NCBI GenBank assembly: GCA_964448935.1
Contig: CAYVBE010000008.1
Coordinates: 1 to 50,470, forward strand
Length of the DNA stretch: 50,470 nucleotides
Direction: 5' to 3'
Origin: CAYVBE01 sp964448935
GTDB taxonomy: Bacteria > Planctomycetota > Brocadiia > SM23-32
The translations under genes and the position numbers were made by a program. Positions 41,770 to 47,938 of this stretch are shown one piece after another; positions within the stretch are counted from its first letter, which is position 1, and the number at the start of each line of letters is the position of its first letter. The notes under the pieces were generated by a model. The model did no database searches and was not told where the DNA came from. It saw only the letters and a program-made list of their open reading frames with translations.

Positions 41770-43162
41770 ATCCCAGCTCCTCCGCGGTTTCACCGATCGC
41801 CTCGTCAATGATGTCCAGCCCCTTCAGCAGCACCTCGTCCTCCATGACGATGGGCGGGCTCATCCGGAGGATGTGACCGGCCGGAATCCAGGCCAGCCCC
41901 TTCTTGAAGGCCTTACGGTAGACCATTTTGCCCGCCTCGCCGAAGGGCTCCCTGGTCTCCCGGTCCTTGACCAGCTCGATGCCCATCAGGCAGCCCTTCG
42001 CCCGCACGTCGCCCACGATGGCGTGCTCTTCCACCATGCGGCGCATGCGGCGCGTCGCCAGCTCGCCCAGGTGGGCGGAGCGCTCCAGCAGGCCCTCCTC
42101 CTGGATGGCCTCGGTGCTGGCCAGGGCGGCCGCGCAGGCCATGGGGTTGCCGCCATAGCTGCTGCTGGCGGAGATGGACTCGAAGGACTCCTTGTGCGCG
42201 TCCCGCACGGCGACGCAGGTGACCGGGAAGCCGTTGCCGAAGCCCTTGCCGATGGCCACCACGTCGGGCACCACGTCCCAGTGCTCGGTGCAGAGCCATT
42301 TGCCGGTCCGGCCCCAGCCGGTCAGCACTTCGTCGGCCATCAGCAGCAGGCCGTTCTCGTCGCAGTAGGCGCGCAGCTTCGGAAAGAAGTCGTCCGGCGG
42401 CATCACCGTGCCGCCCCAACCCTGGATGGGCTCCAGCACGAAACCGGCCACATTGTGCACCGTGGCCTTTTCGAGGTATTCGTCGTAGAACTCGATGTAA
42501 CGGTCGGTGTCAATGGACCCGTCGGGCTTTGTCCAGTGCGGACGATACACGTCCGGCCGCGGCACCATGTGCATTCCGGGCGCCCGCGCCGGACCGTAGA
42601 CGAAGGACCGAAACTGCGCCAGCGAGACGGAGCCGTAGGTCTTGCCGTGGAAGTCGTAGAAGCAGGAGAGCAGCTCCTGGCTCCCGCTGGCCGCCCGCAT
42701 GACGCGCAGGCCGGCTTCGACGGCCGTGGTGCCGGAGTCGTAGAACTGGAACCCGCTCAGGTCACCGGGCAGCACCTCGGACAGCTTCTCCACCAGCCGG
42801 GTCTTGATCTCGGTCACGAAATCGTGGCAGTTCATCAGCCGGCCGGCGTACCTCTGCACCGCCTCGGTGACCTTCGGGTGGCAGTGGCCGAGCGTGGTCA
42901 CGTAGATGCCGGACGAGAAGTCAATGTAGCGGTTCCCGTCGGCGTCGGTCAGCACACAGCCCTCGCCCGACTCGAACGCCACGGGGAAGAGCTTCACCTG
43001 CGTGCTGAGGCCCTTGAAGTGCCGCGTGCAGCGCTGGTGCAGCTCGCGGGACTTCGGCCCCGGCGGCTCGACGCGCAGGTCCGGCACCTCGTCCAGGTCC
43101 ACGTGGCCCCAGTCGGCCGGGATCGCGGTTTCATTCGAGTTCGTATCTGCGGACGACGTCAT
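41762..43162 (-). CDS. Class III pyridoxal-phosphate aminotransferase
   Basis: 466 residues. LLMADEVLTGWGRTGK contains the pyridoxal-ring aspartate, and AIGKGFGNGFPV has the Schiff-base lysine; the N-terminal DFSSGIYVTTLGHCHPKV is the phosphate-cup region. Members transaminate 4-aminobutyrate, acetylornithine, beta-amino acids or aldehydes such as sugar aldehydes. In this operon it could convert the aldehyde released by the aldolase, or add an amino group to a keto sugar; this is inference. It overlaps the aldolase gene by 32 bases and the next gene by eight. Confidence 0.88.
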   Translation of the reverse strand: MTSSADTNSNETAIPADWGHVDLDEVPDLRVEPPGPKSRELHQRCTRHFKGLSTQVKLFPVAFESGEGCVLTDADGNRYIDFSSGIYVTTLGHCHPKVTEAVQRYAGRLMNCHDFVTEIKTRLVEKLSEVLPGDLSGFQFYDSGTTAVEAGLRVMRAASGSQELLSCFYDFHGKTYGSVSLAQFRSFVYGPARAPGMHMVPRPDVYRPHWTKPDGSIDTDRYIEFYDEYLEKATVHNVAGFVLEPIQGWGGTVMPPDDFFPKLRAYCDENGLLLMADEVLTGWGRTGKWLCTEHWDVVPDVVAIGKGFGNGFPVTCVAVRDAHKESFESISASSSYGGNPMACAAALASTEAIQEEGLLERSAHLGELATRRMRRMVEEHAIVGDVRAKGCLMGIELVKDRETREPFGEAGKMVYRKAFKKGLAWIPAGHILRMSPPIVMEDEVLLKGLDIIDEAIGETAEELGYA

Positions 43163-43940
43163 CTACATCCTCTCCTTTCTTGACCACGTCCATCAGCGCG
43201 GCCTGGAAGGCGTGCGGATCGGGCACCTGGATGGCGTTGCGACCGAAGACCACGCCGCCGGCGCCCTCCCGCGCCTCGGCCGCCGCCAGCTCCAGAGCGT
43301 CCGCCTGGGTGGGCCGTTTCTCGGCGCCCAACCCAAGGATGGGCACCGGGCAGGTGCCGGTGACCTCCTCGAAATCACAGGTATAGAAGGTCTTGATCGC
43401 ATCGGCGCCCAGCTCGGCGGTAATGCGCGCGCCGACCAGCACGTCCTCGTGCAACTCTTCGGGCGTCATGTCCAGGTGGCCGGTGGGGAAGTACTCGCCG
43501 ATCACGGGCAGGCCCAGCTCGTGCGCCTCGGCGGTCAGGTCGGCGAAGACGCTCACGTTGTCGGCGTCCCGCTCCTCGTCGCCCGTCTGGAGCGTCAGCG
43601 ACACCAGCGGTAAGTCCATGCCCTCCCGCAGGCCGTCCGGCACGCCGTAAGCTGTGACGCTGCGGGCGGCGCGGTAGTTCCATCCGAAGCAGTACACGGA
43701 GTTCCAGTTCAGCCGGACAACCGCCATCGGCCGCCGACTGCCGGCGAAGACCTCGCTGCAGTTGCGCAGCATTCCGGGCGCCAGCAGAACGGCGTCCACG
43801 TCGGGGTTGACCTTGCGCGCGGTGGCCGGCAGGTCCTCCATGCCCTCGATGGGGCCGTCGAACAGTCCGTGGTCCATGGCGATTATCACCGCCCGGCCGT
43901 CCCCGAACAGCCGCTTCAGTCGTATCTCTCGTCCGTCCAT
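43131..43940 (-). CDS. DeoC/LacD-family class I aldolase (LsrF/FbaB-like)
   Basis: 269 residues. AVIIAMDHGLFDGP is the family's opening, GADAIKTFYTCDF holds the Schiff-base lysine (K183), and PILGLGAEKRPTQAD and GVVFGRNAIQV form the phosphate-binding C-terminal barrel. It should cleave a ketose phosphate to dihydroxyacetone phosphate or pyruvate-type fragments. ATG 43940 is preferred over an upstream GTG 43952 because GAGGAG falls between them, four bases before the ATG. It starts right after the DeoR gene. Confidence 0.87.
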   Translation of the reverse strand: MDGREIRLKRLFGDGRAVIIAMDHGLFDGPIEGMEDLPATARKVNPDVDAVLLAPGMLRNCSEVFAGSRRPMAVVRLNWNSVYCFGWNYRAARSVTAYGVPDGLREGMDLPLVSLTLQTGDEERDADNVSVFADLTAEAHELGLPVIGEYFPTGHLDMTPEELHEDVLVGARITAELGADAIKTFYTCDFEEVTGTCPVPILGLGAEKRPTQADALELAAAEAREGAGGVVFGRNAIQVPDPHAFQAALMDVVKKGEDVDDVVRRYELE

Positions 43941-43948
43941 GGTGCTCC

Positions 43949-44728
43949 TCACACAAGCGTTACCTGCACTCCGCGCTTCCGCAGCGCCTCCACGTGCTCC
44001 GGGTCCGCGCCGCGGTCGGCGACCAGGTCGTCAATCCCCTCGGTGGACACATACCGCGCGCCGCCGGCCGCGCCCAGCTTCGAGGCGTCGGCCACCACGA
44101 CGACCCGCCGCGCGTTGGACGCCATGCACTCAGCCACCCGCGCGGTCTCCAGGTCGCCGGCGAAGCTGCCCCGCTCCGGGTCAATGCCGTCGCTGCCCAC
44201 GAACGCGACGTCGGCCGTCAGGCGCTCCAGCATAAGCTCCGTCCCCGGGCCGACCAGGTCCGGGCTGCCGCGCCGCACACGCCCCCCGGCCAGGATCAGG
44301 TCCACCTCTTCCCTGCCCCACAGCGTGCTGGCAATGACCAGGCTGCTGGTCGCCACGGTGCACTCGACGCCCGCTCCGGCCAGCGCCTCCGCCACTTGTA
44401 GCGTGGTGGTGCCGGTGTCCAGGAAGACCGTCTGCTCCGGCTCGACCAACCCGGCGGCGTGCCTGCCGATGCGCCGTTTCTCCTCCAGGTGGCGACGTCG
44501 GCGTTCATCGAATGCGAACTCGAACGATATGCGCTGGGCGGCCATCGCGCCGCCGTAGCAGCGCACCGCTATGCCGGAGTCCTCCAGGGCCGCCAGGTCC
44601 CGGCGGATGGTCATCTCGCTGACATCGAAACGCCGGGCGGCCTCGGTCGTTGAGACCTCGCCGTCGCGGGACAGCATCCGGGTCAGCTCGCGCTGCCGTT
44701 TCTCGGCCTGTGCGGAATTGCGTGCCAT
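43949..44728 (-). CDS. DeoR-family transcriptional repressor
   Basis: 259 residues. N-terminal HTH STTEAARRFDVSEMTIRRDL and a C-terminal DeoR sensor domain with LDTGTTTLQVAEAL and GSDGIDPERG. This family usually responds to a sugar phosphate made by the operon it controls, which matches the kinase encoded downstream. It is the promoter-proximal gene of the eight-gene operon. A perfect palindrome lies in its own promoter. Confidence 0.9.
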   Translation of the reverse strand: MARNSAQAEKRQRELTRMLSRDGEVSTTEAARRFDVSEMTIRRDLAALEDSGIAVRCYGGAMAAQRISFEFAFDERRRRHLEEKRRIGRHAAGLVEPEQTVFLDTGTTTLQVAEALAGAGVECTVATSSLVIASTLWGREEVDLILAGGRVRRGSPDLVGPGTELMLERLTADVAFVGSDGIDPERGSFAGDLETARVAECMASNARRVVVVADASKLGAAGGARYVSTEGIDDLVADRGADPEHVEALRKRGVQVTLV

Positions 44729-44736
44729 TACGTCCG

Positions 44737-44765
44737 ATTATGTGCGATTCGCACACCGGCGTCAA
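44737..44765 (-). promoter_or_regulatory. Promoter with DeoR-type palindromic operator
   Basis: On the minus strand TTGACG (44765-44760) and CATAAT (44742-44737) are spaced by 17 bases. A perfect inverted repeat TGTGCGA-T-TCGCACA (44741-44755) sits between them, where bound repressor would block polymerase. The ATG is only nine bases below the -10 box, so the leader is very short. Confidence 0.68.
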
Positions 44766-44810
44766 GGTACTCCAGCACGCAATTCACGCGGATTCGCCGG
44801 CGCGGACCGA

Positions 44811-45884
44811 CTACGTCTGCCGGAGTTCCTCCCGCGTCATCTCACGCCCCTCATGCGCGCTACGCAGCACCATCTGGGTGAGTTCAGTGATGGCCAGCGC
44901 CTGCTCCGGTGTGGTGCCGATGTCCACTGATTCCCCTCGGATGGCACGCACGAAGTCGGTGTATGCGTGTTCGTTTCCGCGCACACTGTCCTTCCAGTCG
45001 GTGGTCGTGTTCATCCAGCGCCACGGGCCGCCCTTGTCGTGGAAGAACGTAAAGGGATGATCGCCGTCCATCAGGATACCGCCCTCGGTGCCCAGGATGG
45101 TAATGCGCCGCGTGGGGTGGTTGTGCGCCACCCAGGCCAGATCGAAGGTGAACGAGAGCCCGCCGGTCGCGCGGGCCAGGAAGGTGCAGTGCTCCTCCAC
45201 GTCGAAGGGCACCTCTTCCGGCAACTCGTGCCCGTGGCCGCGGAAGGTGGTGGCGGACGCCGCGGTAATCTCCGGCCAGCCGGTCAGGTCCAGGACCGCG
45301 TCCATGAAATACTGCCCCATGTCCATCACCACTCCGCCGCCCGCCTGCGTGCTGTCCAGGAACCAGTGCGCCTCGGGGATCACGTCCAGCCCGGGGCGGC
45401 CCCGGCGGCGGTAGTAGGTAACGTCCACGCGGTAGATGTCCCCCAGCTTGCCTTCCTCGGCGTATTCGCGGGCCGGCGTCATCATGCCCCACCTCATGCG
45501 GGAGCTGAAGAAGATGACCTTCCGGCCCGACTTCTCCGCCTCGCGGACCACGGCCTCGTTCTCCTCGATGGACAGGGCGCTGGGCTTCTCGCACGCCACG
45601 TGCAGGCCGGCCCGCAGGGCGTCCAGCGTGATGGGCACGTGCGCGGCCACCGGCGTGGCGACCGTCACGAAGTCCAGGTCCGGCATCTCCAGAAGCTTCC
45701 GGTGGTCGTCGAAGACGGGTGTGTCCGGCGTGCCGAACTCCTCCCGCCGGGCCTCGGCGCGCTCGATGTCTTTGTCGCACAGGGCGGCCAGCTTGATGCC
45801 GCATGCGGCGTAGGTCTTAAGATGCGAGGAGCTGATGTCGCCGCAGCCGATCAGCCCTGCGCGCACTACCTTTTCTGCAGTCAT
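44811..45884 (-). CDS. Gfo/Idh/MocA-family oxidoreductase
   Basis: 357 residues. VRAGLIGCGDISSSHL starts the Rossmann fold and CEKPSA supplies the catalytic lysine; AGGGVVMDMGQYFMDAVLDLTG is the substrate-domain segment. It is 19 bases downstream of the TIM-barrel epimerase gene on the same strand, forming a two-gene transcript. This dehydrogenase/epimerase pairing is typical of inositol or 3-keto-sugar pathways. Confidence 0.88.
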   Translation of the reverse strand: MTAEKVVRAGLIGCGDISSSHLKTYAACGIKLAALCDKDIERAEARREEFGTPDTPVFDDHRKLLEMPDLDFVTVATPVAAHVPITLDALRAGLHVACEKPSALSIEENEAVVREAEKSGRKVIFFSSRMRWGMMTPAREYAEEGKLGDIYRVDVTYYRRRGRPGLDVIPEAHWFLDSTQAGGGVVMDMGQYFMDAVLDLTGWPEITAASATTFRGHGHELPEEVPFDVEEHCTFLARATGGLSFTFDLAWVAHNHPTRRITILGTEGGILMDGDHPFTFFHDKGGPWRWMNTTTDWKDSVRGNEHAYTDFVRAIRGESVDIGTTPEQALAITELTQMVLRSAHEGREMTREELRQT

Positions 45885-45903
45885 TCCGTCCTCCGTGTCG
45901 GGC

Positions 45904-46761
45904 TCACTCGGACATCACGCGGTCAATGGCGTCCTGGACGATCCGGCGTGCGTCGGGCAGGGGCGTCAGCAGGTCGCCGTCCACCACGGACTCGAACGCC
46001 AGCGCCCCGTCGTAGTCCGCGTCGCGGTAGATGCGGATCACGCGGTCCAGGTCGTCCCCGAAGCCGAACAGCTTCCCGTCTTCGGTGATGCCCTTGATCT
46101 TCAGGTGGGACTGGGTGGCCGGCGGCGCCACTTTGGCCAGGCTCTCGAAGACCTTCTCGCGGTCCTCCGGGTCCGCCTCATCGGTCAGGAAGCCCCTGCA
46201 CCAGTTGCTGGGGTCGGGGCACGTGGTCAGGCGGTCGGTATCCATCTCTTCGATGAGCCACAGCAGGTCGTCGGCCTGGAAGAAGATCGAGTTGTGGTTC
46301 TCGACGGCCATGTTGACGCCGCATTCCTCCGCGACGGGCACGCACTCGCGGAGGCCGTCCAGTGTGAGTTGCTCCAGCCGCTCTCGGTCCTCGCCCTCGA
46401 TGTAGTAACCGGTCAGCATCCGGATGTTGGGAACGCCCAGGTCAGCGGCGATGTGCAGCCAGTCCTTGATGTACTGGATGTTGGCCAGCCGCCATTCCTC
46501 GTCGCGCACATACGCGAAGTCGTTGTAGGTGGCCAGGCTGAGCACGTCCACGCCGACGTCCTCGGCGTGGCGCATCGCCAGGCGAAGGGCCTCCAGGTCG
46601 TCCGTGCCAAAATCCCCGCCGGGGATGCCGGCCTTGCCGGACATGATCTCGATGGCGTCGAAGCCCATCTCGGCCGTCCGGTCCAGCGCCTGAAACACGT
46701 CGAAATCCTCGTCCTGTTTGAACCGCTCGCGGAAACTCCATGAGTGCAGCGCGGGTCGCAT
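45904..46761 (-). CDS. Sugar phosphate isomerase/epimerase (xylose-isomerase-like TIM barrel)
   Basis: 285 residues. FDAIEIMSGKAGIPGGDFG, NMAVENHNS, TQSHLKIKG and YDGALAFESVVDGD carry the acidic and histidine metal ligands of the AP-endonuclease-2 fold used for sugar isomerases, epimerases and 3-keto-sugar hydratases. The substrate is unknown. ATG 46761 is chosen since GGAGG lies eight bases upstream; the open frame otherwise starts with TTG 46779. Confidence 0.83.
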   Translation of the reverse strand: MRPALHSWSFRERFKQDEDFDVFQALDRTAEMGFDAIEIMSGKAGIPGGDFGTDDLEALRLAMRHAEDVGVDVLSLATYNDFAYVRDEEWRLANIQYIKDWLHIAADLGVPNIRMLTGYYIEGEDRERLEQLTLDGLRECVPVAEECGVNMAVENHNSIFFQADDLLWLIEEMDTDRLTTCPDPSNWCRGFLTDEADPEDREKVFESLAKVAPPATQSHLKIKGITEDGKLFGFGDDLDRVIRIYRDADYDGALAFESVVDGDLLTPLPDARRIVQDAIDRVMSE

Positions 46762-46794
46762 CGGGCAGACCTCCGACAAGGTGAAGTTGCGCTG

Positions 46795-46822
46795 AGACTA
46801 CCAGAGCCACGGCACGTGTCAA
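46795..46822 (-). promoter_or_regulatory. Promoter of the epimerase-dehydrogenase pair
   Basis: On the minus strand a perfect TTGACA (46822-46817) is followed after 16 bases by TAGTCT (46800-46795), a weak -10. Confidence 0.42.
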
Positions 46823-46912
46823 GCGTCCCGGCCCGTTCCGTTGATACCGGGTCCGTTGTCCGGTAGCCTTTGCGGGAGGATTCTTCAAGAATTTCACGCT
46901 GGAGAGCGCATT

Positions 46913-47923
46913 ATGTTGCATCGGGCCGTTGTTGTGGGAGCGGGGGGCATTTCAGGAGTCTGGTTCCCCGCGCTGAAGGAGGAGGGCGTCGAGGTGGCCG
47001 CCGTGGTTGACCTGCAGGAGGATGCGGCGCGCGAGAGAGTCGAGGAATTCGACCTGGACGCAGCCGTCTCAACCGACCTGGAGGCCACGCTGGAGGCGGT
47101 GCAGCCGGATTTCGTGGTGGACCTTACGGTGCCTGCGGCGCACTGCGACGTGACCTGCACCGCGCTGGAGGCCGGGTGCCACGTCATCGGCGAGAAGCCG
47201 ATGGCGGGCAGCATGGAGCAGGCCCGCCGCATGGTCGAGACCTCCGAGCGAACCGGGAAGCTCTACATGGTCAGCCAGTCGCGGCGCTACAACGAGAAGC
47301 ACGACCGCGTGCGGCTGACCCTGGAGGCCGGCGACCTGGGCCGCCCCACCATCGTCAACTGCACGTTCTACCTGGACCCGCACTTCGGCGGCTTCCGCGA
47401 CGAGATGGAAAGCCCGCTCATCCTGGACATGGCCATCCATCACTTCGACCTGCTGCGCTTCCTGACCGGGCTCGATCCGGAGACCGTCTATTCTTACGAG
47501 TACAACCCGGCGCATTCCTGGTATGCGGGCGACGCGGCGGCGTCGTGCGTCTTCCAGATGAGCGACGGCGTGGTGTTCAACTACCTGGGATGCTGGTGCG
47601 GGCAGGGCTGCCGGACGAGCTGGAACGGCGACTGGCGGCTGGTCTGCGAGAACGGGACCCTGCTCTACGAACGCGACGAGGACCCGTGGGGCGAGGTGGT
47701 GGTGCCTGACGAGAACGGCCGGGAGACGCGGGACCTGGAAGTGGCAGAATCGCCGATGAAATACCCCGGCCAGCGCGGCGCGCTGCACGAGCTGATCCGG
47801 TTCCTGGAGGGCGGCGAGACGCCCCGGTGCGAGTGCCACGACAACATCAAGTCCCTGGCCATGGTCTTCGCCGCGATGGAAAGCTCCCGCCGCGAGGAGC
47901 GAATCGCCGTGGACCAACGGTGA
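46913..47923 (+). CDS. Gfo/Idh/MocA-family oxidoreductase
   Basis: 336 residues. RAVVVGAGGISGVWFPALKE is the Rossmann motif and CHVIGEKPMAGS the EKP motif. IHHFDLLRFLTG gives the histidine region of the C-terminal domain. ATG 46913 follows GGAGAG; the open frame from 46841 adds only a low-quality stretch. It is divergent from the epimerase pair, so the two transcripts share a control region. Confidence 0.87.
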   Translation: MLHRAVVVGAGGISGVWFPALKEEGVEVAAVVDLQEDAARERVEEFDLDAAVSTDLEATLEAVQPDFVVDLTVPAAHCDVTCTALEAGCHVIGEKPMAGSMEQARRMVETSERTGKLYMVSQSRRYNEKHDRVRLTLEAGDLGRPTIVNCTFYLDPHFGGFRDEMESPLILDMAIHHFDLLRFLTGLDPETVYSYEYNPAHSWYAGDAAASCVFQMSDGVVFNYLGCWCGQGCRTSWNGDWRLVCENGTLLYERDEDPWGEVVVPDENGRETRDLEVAESPMKYPGQRGALHELIRFLEGGETPRCECHDNIKSLAMVFAAMESSRREERIAVDQR

Positions 47924-47938
47924 AGGTGCTCGGGGCAC

